Shown: piece after piece, positions 43,115-50,839 of the stretch | Layout of the letters: each line of letters opens with the position of its first letter | How positions within the stretch are numbered: the first letter of the stretch is position 1 | NCBI RefSeq assembly: GCF_003096675.1 | Contig: NZ_QEKW01000009.1 | Location: 150,676 to 214,675 of the forward strand | Length of the DNA stretch: 64,000 nt | Source of the DNA: Actinomycetospora cinnamomea | Lineage (GTDB): Bacteria > Actinomycetota > Actinomycetes > Mycobacteriales > Pseudonocardiaceae | Direction of reading: 5' to 3' | The notes under the pieces: model-generated | The model's database searches: none | What the model was told of the DNA's origin: nothing | The model's input: the letters and a program-made list of their open reading frames with translations, nothing else | Translations under genes and position numbers: made by a program

Positions 43115-43950
43115 GCGAGCCGGCGCGCGCCCTCGCGGGCGACGCGGAGGGGCCGTCGCCGCGCTCCTCGTCGGGCTCCCGCAACGAAGACTCCTACGAG
43201 CACCTCGTCCCGCTGCTCACCGAGCACGCGGGGTTGCCGGCGGACGACCCCCGGCGCGAGGCCCTGCGCGATCGCCTCGTCGAGGGCTACCTGCCGCTCG
43301 CCCGGCACATCGCCCGGCGCTTCGCCCAGCGTGGCGAGCCCCAGGAGGACCTCGAGCAGGTCGCCACGGTCGGCCTGATCCACGCGGTCGACCGCTTCTC
43401 CCCGGAGCGCGGCTCGGACTTCCTGTCCTACGCGGTGCCCACGATCACCGGCGAGGTGCGGCGCTACTTCCGCGACAAGGCGTGGTCGACGCGCGTGCCC
43501 CGCCGGCTCAAGGACCTGCGACTGGCCATCGGGTCGGCGATGCCGCAGCTGTCCCAGCAGCTCAACCGCGCGCCCACCGCCGGCGAGCTCGCCGAGCACC
43601 TGCAGCGCAGCCGCGAGGAGGTGCTCGAGGCCCTCGAGGCCGCCAACGCCTACCGGTCGAGCTCGCTGGACGACATGCTCGTCGACGACCCGTCGTCCGG
43701 GCGCCTGGCCGACGTGCTGGGCAGCGCCGACGCCGAGCTCGAGCAGGTCGAGCACCGCGAGACCGTCCAGCCGGCCCTGCGCAAGCTCCCCGAGCGCGAG
43801 CGCACCATCGTGATGCTGCGCTTCTTCGGCGGCATGACGCAGACCCAGATCGCCGAGCGCGTCGGCGTCTCGCAGATGCACGTCTCCCGCCTGCTCACCC
43901 GCACCCTCGCGACCCTGCGCGCCGACCTCACCGATTCGCCCCCGTCCTGA
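43111..43950 (+). CDS. sigF: SigF/SigB-family alternative sigma factor (second copy)
   Basis: A 279-residue sigma factor closely related to the one near 22 kb: region 2 (EDLEQVATVGLIHAVDRFSP, SDFLSYAVPTITGEVRRYFRD), region 3 and region 4 (LPERERTIVMLRFFGGMTQ, TQIAERVGVSQMHVSRLL). It lacks the long disordered N terminus of the other copy. The start is GTG in overlap with the anti-sigma gene. With STAS and anti-sigma genes upstream it forms a complete partner-switch operon. The two sigma factors may have overlapping promoters. Confidence 0.94.
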   Translation: MSEPARALAGDAEGPSPRSSSGSRNEDSYEHLVPLLTEHAGLPADDPRREALRDRLVEGYLPLARHIARRFAQRGEPQEDLEQVATVGLIHAVDRFSPERGSDFLSYAVPTITGEVRRYFRDKAWSTRVPRRLKDLRLAIGSAMPQLSQQLNRAPTAGELAEHLQRSREEVLEALEAANAYRSSSLDDMLVDDPSSGRLADVLGSADAELEQVEHRETVQPALRKLPERERTIVMLRFFGGMTQTQIAERVGVSQMHVSRLLTRTLATLRADLTDSPPS

Positions 43951-43988
43951 GCCCCGCGCCGACCCCGACGTCGGCGTTCGCTGGCGGA

Positions 43989-44072
43989 TCGAACACGGGG
44001 TGTTCGAGCAATGCGGCTTTGCTGGCGTCAGACGCCAGAAACGCCACATCCTCGCGTGCACGACACGCCGGG
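43989..44072 (+). repeat. Family 3 repeat, left copy
   Basis: An 84-base element with two hairpins, TCGAACAC-GGG-GTGTTCGA and CTGGCGT-CAG-ACGCCAG, joined by AGCAATGCGGCTTTGCTG-type sequence. The first 40 bases are identical to the right copy near 45.5 kb, which is in inverted orientation. It lies between the convergent SigF and P450 genes. Confidence 0.93.
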
Positions 44073-44091
44073 CGTGAACAGGGCCCGCAGG

Positions 44092-45348
44092 TCACACGGT
44101 GACGGGCAGGCTCTGGTAGCTCCGCAGCAACAGTGACCGCCGTCGGACCGCCCCCGGGACCCGACGCAGCGACGGGGTCCGTTCGGCCAGGGCCGCGAGC
44201 GCGACACGCCCTTCGAGCCGGGCCAGCGGCGCACCGAGGCAGTAGTGGATGCCCCCGGAGAACGCCAGGTGCTCGCCCTTCGTCGGCCGGTCGAGGTCGA
44301 ACACGTCGGGGTCGTCGTGCACCTCCGGGTCGCGGCCGGCGGCCCCGAGCATCGCCATGACCACCGTGCCGGGTGTGACGTCGCGCTCGCCCAGCCGGAC
44401 CGTCTCGTGCGGGGTGCGGGCGGTGAACTGGATGGGCGCGTCGAGGCGCAGGCTCTCCTCGACGGCGTCGCCGCTACGCGCCGGGTCGGCGGCGAGCTGC
44501 GCCCAGGGCTCGCGGGCGTCGGTCATCGCGGCGACGGCGTTGCCCAGCAGGGTGCTCGTCGTCTCGAACCCCGCGAGCAGCAGCAGCGCGGCCAGGCTGA
44601 TCGTCTCGTGGGTGTCGACGTCCTCGGCGGCGAGGTGGCTGAGGAGATCGTCGGCCGGGTCGTGGCGCCGGCGCTCGAGCAGGCCGCCCAGCAGCCCCCG
44701 CAGCTCGGCGACGGCGGCGTCGAGACGGTGCAGCGCGCGCAGCGACCGCACCCCGCCGAGCCCCGCCCCGACCGCCTGCCCCCACCGCGCGAACACGTCC
44801 GCGTCGTCGTCGGGGACCCCCAGGATCTCCGCGATGACGGCGACGGGCAGCGGGGTCGCGACGTCCGCGACGAGGTCGAAGCGCCCACGCCGGGCCGCGT
44901 CGTCGGCCAGCCGTTCCGCGAGCCGGGTGGCCAGCGGCTCGTACGCGTTCACCCGCGCCGGCGTGAACCAGCCGCCGACCAACCGCCGCAGCCTCGTGTG
45001 CTCGGGCGGGTCCATCCCGAGGAAGGACAGGTCGACGGGCTCGAGCAGCGGGTCACGCCCGCCGTCGACGGAGCCGCCGAGCGAACCCCCGGACCGCGTC
45101 CGGACCATGAACCGGCGGTCACGGACGAGGTCGCGGCACATGGCGGCGGTGGCGACGACGAGCACGCCGCTGCGGCTCGGGTACGGCTGGGCGGCCTCCC
45201 GCAGGCGGCGCTGGATGGGCACGGGGTCGTCGATCCAGGGCCGGTAGAGCAGGCGGAGCACCGGGTCGCCGGCCAGCGCCAACGCGAGGCCCCCGGTACG
45301 AACGACCGCCAGCCGCGCGCCGAGCGCGACGTCGCGACGCAGGTCCAT
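44092..45348 (-). CDS. Cytochrome P450
   Basis: A 418-residue bacterial class P450 monooxygenase. The I-helix oxygen-binding motif is LLLLAGFETTSTLLGN, the K-helix ExxR is EESLRLDAP, and the heme-binding loop is FSGGIHYCLGAPLARLE with the Cys ligand. The ATG at 45348 has AGGA about eight bases upstream. The redox partners and substrate are not evident; no ferredoxin gene is adjacent. It is bracketed by inverted 84-base repeats and sits between a stress-sigma operon and the selenocysteine locus. Confidence 0.94.
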   Translation of the reverse strand: MDLRRDVALGARLAVVRTGGLALALAGDPVLRLLYRPWIDDPVPIQRRLREAAQPYPSRSGVLVVATAAMCRDLVRDRRFMVRTRSGGSLGGSVDGGRDPLLEPVDLSFLGMDPPEHTRLRRLVGGWFTPARVNAYEPLATRLAERLADDAARRGRFDLVADVATPLPVAVIAEILGVPDDDADVFARWGQAVGAGLGGVRSLRALHRLDAAVAELRGLLGGLLERRRHDPADDLLSHLAAEDVDTHETISLAALLLLAGFETTSTLLGNAVAAMTDAREPWAQLAADPARSGDAVEESLRLDAPIQFTARTPHETVRLGERDVTPGTVVMAMLGAAGRDPEVHDDPDVFDLDRPTKGEHLAFSGGIHYCLGAPLARLEGRVALAALAERTPSLRRVPGAVRRRSLLLRSYQSLPVTV

Positions 45349-45440
45349 GACGCGATCCTGCTCGGCGCCGGCACGCGGTGGAAGCCAGCCGGCGACCTCG
45401 TCGTCGGACGCCGACGTAGCCCCCCGCCGCGCCGGCGATT

Positions 45441-45524
45441 CCCGGCGTGTCGCGCCCGCGACGATGTGGTGATCCTGGCGTTGAACGCCAGCAAAGCCGC
45501 ATTGCTCGAACACCCCGTGTTCGA
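45441..45524 (-). repeat. Family 3 repeat, right copy (inverted)
   Basis: The reverse complement of this stretch matches the left copy over 84 bases with about ten substitutions. In the second hairpin the stem CTGGCGT/ACGCCAG is kept while the three-base loop changes (TCA versus CAG). It lies between the start of the P450 gene and the stop of selB. Confidence 0.93.
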
Positions 45525-45548
45525 GCACGAAGGCCCGCCGCGGGTCGG

Positions 45549-47357
45549 TCACTTCAGCGCGTGGCGGCCCTCGGCGTCGCGGCGGGTGCGGCCCTGTTTC
45601 GCCAGGTACTCGAGCAACGGCACGGCGACGCGGCGCGTGGTGCCCAGCGCCTGGCGCGCTTCGGACAGCGTGAACGGCGAGGGCAGGTCCGCCAGCCGGG
45701 CGACGGCGACCTCCACCGCGTCCGGCGCCAGGTAGATCCCGTCGCCGACCTTGAGCAGCGCGCCCTCCTTCACCGCCGCGCCCAGTTCGCGACTCCGCAG
45801 CCCCAGCTCGGCGAGCCGGTGCGCCTCGGGTGCCTGGAACGGGGCGTCGGCGAGGTCGGCGAGCACGGTCGCCACCGCCTTCCGCACCGTGTCGGGCAGC
45901 CCGCCCGCGTCCCGAGCCCGCACCCGCCCACCGACCGCTGCCAGCGACGACGCCGCCGGCTCGGCGAGCACCAGGTCGAGCAGCCGGGGGTCGGGTAGCT
46001 CCAGGGCCCGCGCCGCCGCCTTCGCCGGCAGGCCCGGGTCGAGCGGCTGCGCCTCGGCGTGCGCGGCCACCGCGGCCACGAGCCGCTGCGCCAGCACCGT
46101 CAGCCACGCCGGGTCGACCAGCCAGCCCGCCGCCCCGGGGACGTCGGACGGCACCTCGGCGCCCAGCGCGACGAGGTCGTCACGCCGCATCAGGCGCCGC
46201 CGCGCGAGCTCGTCGGCGGCGTCCGGCACGCCCTCGGCCGCCGCCAGCTCCCCGGCGCGCGCCTTCGCGGCCCCCCGCCGGCGCAGCGCGGGCGGGCGCA
46301 CGTCGAGCACGATCACCCCGCCCAGCACCCGGTGCGCGCCCGGGTCGCGCAGCAGCGCGCGGTCACCGGGGCGCAGCGGCAGCGCCTCGCGCAGCGTCAG
46401 GCGCACCGTCCGGGTCACGCCCGACGGGTCGTCGGGGGCGTCCTCCCGCGACAGCGGACGCACGCGCGCGGCCACCGCCGCCGAGCCGACGTGCAGCATC
46501 ACCTGCTGCGGCAGGTCCACCGCGGCCGTCGCGCCGCGCGGCGGCCCGACGCGGACGTCGACGACGTCGCCGCGCAGCCACCGGCCGGGCGTGGTCAGCG
46601 CGTCGCCCCGCCCGATCTCGTCGAGCCCCACCCCGCGCAGGTTCAGCGCGACGCGCGCGACGGCGCGCACGGGGTCGACGCTCTCCCCGAGCGCCTGCAT
46701 CCCCCGCACGACGACCGTCCGCTCGCCGAGCGCCAGCTCGTCCCCGACGCGGATCGTGCCCGCCCCCAGCGTCCCGGTGACCACCGTCCCCGCACCGCGC
46801 ACCGTGAACGCGCGGTCCACCCACAAGCGGACGTCGGCGTCCAGGTCGGGCTGCGGCAGCCCGCCGACCAGGTCGGCCAGCGCGGCACGCAGGGCGTCGA
46901 GGCCCGCGCCGGTCGCCCCCGACACGCACACCGCCGGCAGCCGCCCCAGCGACGACTCCGCGAGGTGCTCGAGCGCCTCGTCCCGCGCCAGCTCCGGGTC
47001 GGCGAGGTCGCTGCGGGTGACGACGAGCAGCCCGTGGCGCACCCCGAGCGCGTCGAGCGCGTCGAGGTGCTCGGTGGACTGAGGCATCCACCCCGAGTCG
47101 GCGGCGACCACGAACATCGTCGCCGGCACCGGACCGACGCCCGCGAGCATCTGCGTCACGAACCGCTCGTGGCCGGGGACGTCGACGAACGCGACGGGTT
47201 CCTCGAGACCCGCGAACCTCGTCCACGCGAACCCCAGGTCGATCGTCATGCCCCGGCGCCGCTCCTCGGCCCACCGGTCGGGCTCCATCCCGGTGAGCGC
47301 CCGGACCAGCGTCGACTTGCCGTGGTCGACGTGGCCGGCGGTGGCGACCACCCTCAT
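45549..47357 (-). CDS. selB: Selenocysteine-specific translation elongation factor
   Basis: SelB delivers Sec-tRNA to UGA codons followed by a SECIS. The 602 residues have the GTPase G1 GHVDHGKST, G3 VDVPGHERFV and G4 region TRSDLADP, followed by EF-Tu-like beta domains (GAGTVVTGTLGAG) and C-terminal winged helices that bind the SECIS RNA (about 400-602, ending AVPLLEYLAKQGRTRRDAEGRHALK, in short YLAKQGRTRR). The length is typical. ATGA overlap with selA shows a coupled selA-selB unit. Confidence 0.96.
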   Translation of the reverse strand: MRVVATAGHVDHGKSTLVRALTGMEPDRWAEERRRGMTIDLGFAWTRFAGLEEPVAFVDVPGHERFVTQMLAGVGPVPATMFVVAADSGWMPQSTEHLDALDALGVRHGLLVVTRSDLADPELARDEALEHLAESSLGRLPAVCVSGATGAGLDALRAALADLVGGLPQPDLDADVRLWVDRAFTVRGAGTVVTGTLGAGTIRVGDELALGERTVVVRGMQALGESVDPVRAVARVALNLRGVGLDEIGRGDALTTPGRWLRGDVVDVRVGPPRGATAAVDLPQQVMLHVGSAAVAARVRPLSREDAPDDPSGVTRTVRLTLREALPLRPGDRALLRDPGAHRVLGGVIVLDVRPPALRRRGAAKARAGELAAAEGVPDAADELARRRLMRRDDLVALGAEVPSDVPGAAGWLVDPAWLTVLAQRLVAAVAAHAEAQPLDPGLPAKAAARALELPDPRLLDLVLAEPAASSLAAVGGRVRARDAGGLPDTVRKAVATVLADLADAPFQAPEAHRLAELGLRSRELGAAVKEGALLKVGDGIYLAPDAVEVAVARLADLPSPFTLSEARQALGTTRRVAVPLLEYLAKQGRTRRDAEGRHALK

Positions 47358-48640
47358 CGCAGGACCCGGGCGAGCGCCGCCGCCAGCCGCGCGTCGGCCT
47401 CCGGCGGCACCGACCGCAGGTCGACCACGCAGCGCCCCTGCTCGACGCGCGCCACGACGGGATCCTCACCGGCCCGCAGCGCGTCCGCCGCCGCGGCGGG
47501 CAGCGCCACGCCCGCGCTGGGCAGCGCCACCCCCGGCGCGCCGCCCCCGCCGACCTCGGCGTCGCACGCGACGACCTCGACCGCCCCACCGACGCGCGCG
47601 GCCAGGGTCTCGGCCCGCGCCCGCAGCTCCGACACGGGGACCTCGAGCATCGCCCGCACCGGCGGCGTCGGCCCCCGCAGCGTCGCCTCCAGCGCGGCGA
47701 GGGTCAGCTTGTCGACCCGCAACGCCCGGGCCAGGGGGTGGCGGCGCAGGCCCTGCACGAGGTCGGCGTCACCGAGCAGCAGCCCCGCCTGGGGGCCGCC
47801 GAGCAGCTTGTCCCCGGACGCGGTCACCAGCGGGACGCCGTCGCGCAGCTCGCTCGCCGCGTCGGGCTCGGCGGGCAGCAGCGGGTGCGGCGCGAGCAGC
47901 CCGGACCCGATGTCACTGACCACCGGCACCCCGAGGTCGGTCAACGAGCCCGCCGGCACCGACGACGTGAACCCGGTGACGACGAAGTTCGACGGGTGGA
48001 CCTTGAGGATCATCCCGGTCTGCGGGCCGACCGCCGCGGCGTAGTCCTCGCGGCGCACGCGGTTGGTGGTGCCGACCTCCCGCAGCCGGGCACCGGTGGA
48101 CTCCAGCAGGTCGGGCAGCCGAAAGCCGTCGCCGATCTCGACCATCTCGCCGCGGGCGATGACGATCTCACCCCCGGCGGCCAGCGCCGTCGCGGCCAGG
48201 GTCAGCGCCGCGGCCCCGTTGTTCACCACGTGCACACCCCCGGCGTCCGGGACCGCCGCGGCCAGCGCCGCGAGCGCGCCCGCGCCGCGCCGCCCGCGCC
48301 CGCCCGTCGCGAGGTCGAGCTCGACGTCGGTGGTGCCCGCCGCCGCGTCGAGGGCGTCGCGCGCGGCGCCGGACAGCGGTGCGCGCCCGAGGTTGGTGTG
48401 CAGCAGGACGCCGGTCGCGTTGATCACCGGCCGCATCGAGGCGGCCGTGCGCGGCAGCGTCGCGACGACCTCGTCGGCCACCGCCTCCGGGGCGATCTCT
48501 CCGGCTCGGGCGCGGCCCTGTGCCGCGACCACGACCTCCTTGACCCGCGCACGCCCGAGCGTGGCGAGCGCCTGCCCCAGCCGGGCGTCGGCGAGCACGG
48601 CGTCGGTGCGCGGCACCCGCCGGCGGGGGTCCTCACTCAT
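47354..48640 (-). CDS. selA: L-seryl-tRNA(Sec) selenium transferase
   Basis: A 428-residue PLP enzyme that converts Ser-tRNA(Sec) to Sec-tRNA(Sec). Visible: VINATGVLLHTNLGRAPLS, the PLP-lysine motif TASGDKLLGGPQAGLLLG and MILKVHPSNFVVTGFT (short forms: NATGVLLHTNLGR, SGDKLLGGPQAG). The ATG at 48640 (MSEDPRRR) is used; upstream sequence belongs to the palindrome. It needs selenophosphate from SelD, whose gene is not in the window. Confidence 0.96.
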   Translation of the reverse strand: MSEDPRRRVPRTDAVLADARLGQALATLGRARVKEVVVAAQGRARAGEIAPEAVADEVVATLPRTAASMRPVINATGVLLHTNLGRAPLSGAARDALDAAAGTTDVELDLATGGRGRRGAGALAALAAAVPDAGGVHVVNNGAAALTLAATALAAGGEIVIARGEMVEIGDGFRLPDLLESTGARLREVGTTNRVRREDYAAAVGPQTGMILKVHPSNFVVTGFTSSVPAGSLTDLGVPVVSDIGSGLLAPHPLLPAEPDAASELRDGVPLVTASGDKLLGGPQAGLLLGDADLVQGLRRHPLARALRVDKLTLAALEATLRGPTPPVRAMLEVPVSELRARAETLAARVGGAVEVVACDAEVGGGGAPGVALPSAGVALPAAAADALRAGEDPVVARVEQGRCVVDLRSVPPEADARLAAALARVLR

Positions 48641-48663
48641 CGAGGCCCATCTTGGCGCTTCGC

Positions 48664-48711
48664 GCTTGTGAGTGCTTGTCCGTGCCCCAGCACGGACAAG
48701 CACTCACAAGC
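48664..48711. repeat. Family 2 palindrome, perfect copy, between nrfD-like gene and selA
   Basis: A perfect hairpin whose 46-base core is identical to the copy near 15.7 kb (arm CTTGTGAGTGCTTGTCC, loop CCCA), extended by one pair. It lies between co-directional genes, right after the stop of the NrfD-like subunit and 24 bases before the selA start. It should terminate or attenuate readthrough from the formate dehydrogenase operon into selAB. Confidence 0.93.
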
Positions 48712-48713
48712 CA

Positions 48714-49757
48714 TCAGGCAAAGGCCCGATCCGAGGGCGCCGTGTCCACCTGGTTCGTCGCCTGCCGCGCCCGGATGCGCTCGCGCTGGGGGACGACGAT
48801 GTGCGCGGGGTCGTTGGCCGACGCGATCCCCGCGTCGAACACACCGAAGCGGGTCAGCGCCGACCCCGCCATCAGCGCGAGCCCGGACAGCGCCGCCGAC
48901 CACCGCCGCCGACGCCCCAGCACCGCGCCCACGGCGCCGGCGGCCAGGCACGCCTTCGACGCCTTCATCAGCACCCCGGCGCGGCCCTTGCCGTACACGT
49001 CGCCGAGCAGGCCGAGCCTGCGCTCCATCACCTCGCCCGCGACGAGCTCCACCGCCGCGCCCCCGACGGCCAGGCGCGCGGCCGGCAGGTTGTCGCGCAC
49101 CGACGACCCGACCAGGCCCATGCCCCCACCGGCGGCGGCGGCGCTGCCCGCGAACACGATCGGCAGCTCCCGGTGCGCCTCGTGCCAGGTCGGCACGGCG
49201 GTGTTGGAGAACAGCACGGCGGTGTAGGTGGCAAGCGCCGGCCCGATCACCGCGGCCACGACCCCGGAGGCGTCGCCGGCGCGACGCACCAGGCCCGTCA
49301 CCTCCGACGCCGCGGTGGCCGCCGCGAAGGTCGCGAACGGCGAGAGGATCCACGTGCCCACCGACAGCGGCGACGTCGGCTTGAGCACCCGCAGCATGTG
49401 CAGGAACCGCGACGGGCGGTGCAGGTCGTGGACGAGGAAGGCGGTGCCGCCGACGGCACCGCCGGCCGCGGCGAGCCGCCCGGTGCGCCGCAGGGTCGGC
49501 CGGCCCGTGGCCGCGCCGAGCGCCCCGAGCCCGGCCGACGTGCCGGCCAGGCCGCCGAGGAACAGGTACAGCGGGACGTCCGGGTTCTTCCACACCGGCG
49601 CCTTGATGATCGGCCGGCCGTAGTACGAGCGGAAGTCGGCCTCGGGAACCTGCAGCTGCTCGCCCTTGCGCCCGCGGCGCTTCCCGCTGCCGCGGTCGCG
49701 GTCGTCGCCCCGGTCGTGCCCGAACCGCTCGGGCATCTCCGTGTTCGCGTCGGTCAC
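48714..49757 (-). CDS. Formate dehydrogenase membrane subunit, NrfD/PsrC-like
   Basis: A 347-residue polytopic membrane protein of the NrfD family, which anchors molybdopterin oxidoreductases and passes electrons to quinone. After a charged cytoplasmic N terminus it has DVPLYLFLGGLAGTSAGLGAL and about eight hydrophobic segments; LKPTSPLSVGTWIL and YTAVLFSNTAVPTWHEA are typical of the actinobacterial form. GTGA overlap with the iron-sulfur subunit shows that it is the third gene of the formate dehydrogenase operon. Confidence 0.88.
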   Translation of the reverse strand: MTDANTEMPERFGHDRGDDRDRGSGKRRGRKGEQLQVPEADFRSYYGRPIIKAPVWKNPDVPLYLFLGGLAGTSAGLGALGAATGRPTLRRTGRLAAAGGAVGGTAFLVHDLHRPSRFLHMLRVLKPTSPLSVGTWILSPFATFAAATAASEVTGLVRRAGDASGVVAAVIGPALATYTAVLFSNTAVPTWHEAHRELPIVFAGSAAAAGGGMGLVGSSVRDNLPAARLAVGGAAVELVAGEVMERRLGLLGDVYGKGRAGVLMKASKACLAAGAVGAVLGRRRRWSAALSGLALMAGSALTRFGVFDAGIASANDPAHIVVPQRERIRARQATNQVDTAPSDRAFA

Positions 49758-50839
49758 CGCCGACCCCCCTTCCAGAACGCCGCGACGAGCGCCGCACCCA
49801 GCCCGACGGCGGTCAGCGCGGCGTTGCGCCACATCTCGGGCAGGTCGCGGGTGGTGACGATCGGGTCCGGCGGCATCCCGTAGACCTCGGGCTCGTCGAG
49901 CAGCAGGAAGAACGCCCCGTCGCCACCGACGCCGTCGTCGGGGTCCCGGCCGTAGAGGCGGGCCTCGTGCACCCCGCGCCCGTGGAGTTCGGCCAGCCGG
50001 GCGTCGGCGGCGGCCTGCAGCTCGTCGAGGTCGCCGAACTGGATCGAGTTGGTGGGGCACGCCTTCGCGCACGCCGGCTCGAGGCCCTCGCCGAGACGGT
50101 CGTAGCACAGCGTGCACTTGTGGGCGCCGCCGTCGGACTCGCGCACGTCGATGACGCCGTAGGGGCACGACGGGACGCAGTAGCCGCAGCCGTTGCAGAT
50201 GTCGTCCTGCACCACGACGGTGCCGAACTCGGTACGGAACAGCGCGCCGGTCGGGCAGACGTCGAGGCACCCGGCGTGGGTGCAGTGCTTGCAGACGTCC
50301 GAGGACATCAGCCAGCGCACGTCGCGCTCGTCGTCCGGGGTCTGCTGGCCGTGGGCGCCGCCGTCGGGCAGCAGGGCGAGCAGGTCGACGGTGCCCGGCT
50401 GGGCGGGATCCGGGCCCGGCGGCGCACTCGCCGCGTCCCGCGGCGTGTGACCGTTGCCGCCGCCGTGCACCGCGGGCAGCCCGGCGGGCAGGAAGCCCGT
50501 CTCCTGGCCCCCGTGCGCCGGCGTCGCCGTGCCGTGCGGGCGCACGTCCTCGATGAACGCCACGTGCCGCCAGCTGGAGGCCCCGAGGTCACCGGTGTTG
50601 TCGTAGGACATCCCCGTGAGGCGGTAGAGGTCGGAGGCGTCGGTGCCGTCGTCGGGCACCAGGTTCCACTCCTTGCACGCCACCTCGCAGGCCTTGCAGC
50701 CGATGCACACCGAGGTGTCGGTGAAGAAGCCGACCCGCTTGGGGTGCGCGTCCGACCAGCCGGCGTCGGTCTGGGGATCGGGCAGCGGGCCGGACAGCGA
50801 GTTCGCCGTCCCCGTGAACGCATCGAAGAGGTTGGTCAC
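49754..50839 (-). CDS. fdhB: Formate dehydrogenase iron-sulfur (beta) subunit
   Basis: A 361-residue ferredoxin-type subunit with four [4Fe-4S] Cys clusters: SVCIGCKACEVACKEWN, DVCKHCTHAGCLDVCPTGA, DICNGCGYCVPSCPYG and HKCTLCYDRLGEGLEPACAKACP. It relays electrons from the molybdenum subunit to the membrane subunit. A C-terminal hydrophobic segment (ALTAVGLGAALVAAFWKG) could anchor it. A low-complexity insert (about 115-165, Gly/Pro/His-rich) separates the first and second clusters. The GTG start has GGAGG six bases upstream and overlaps the fdhA stop. Confidence 0.93.
   Translation of the reverse strand: MTNLFDAFTGTANSLSGPLPDPQTDAGWSDAHPKRVGFFTDTSVCIGCKACEVACKEWNLVPDDGTDASDLYRLTGMSYDNTGDLGASSWRHVAFIEDVRPHGTATPAHGGQETGFLPAGLPAVHGGGNGHTPRDAASAPPGPDPAQPGTVDLLALLPDGGAHGQQTPDDERDVRWLMSSDVCKHCTHAGCLDVCPTGALFRTEFGTVVVQDDICNGCGYCVPSCPYGVIDVRESDGGAHKCTLCYDRLGEGLEPACAKACPTNSIQFGDLDELQAAADARLAELHGRGVHEARLYGRDPDDGVGGDGAFFLLLDEPEVYGMPPDPIVTTRDLPEMWRNAALTAVGLGAALVAAFWKGGRR

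Noticed and set aside
15075..48703. Open frames starting MLVRAGARTSTHK or containing LVSACPCPSTDKHSQ
   Set aside because: These are translations of family 2 hairpins fused to antisense frames of neighbouring genes.
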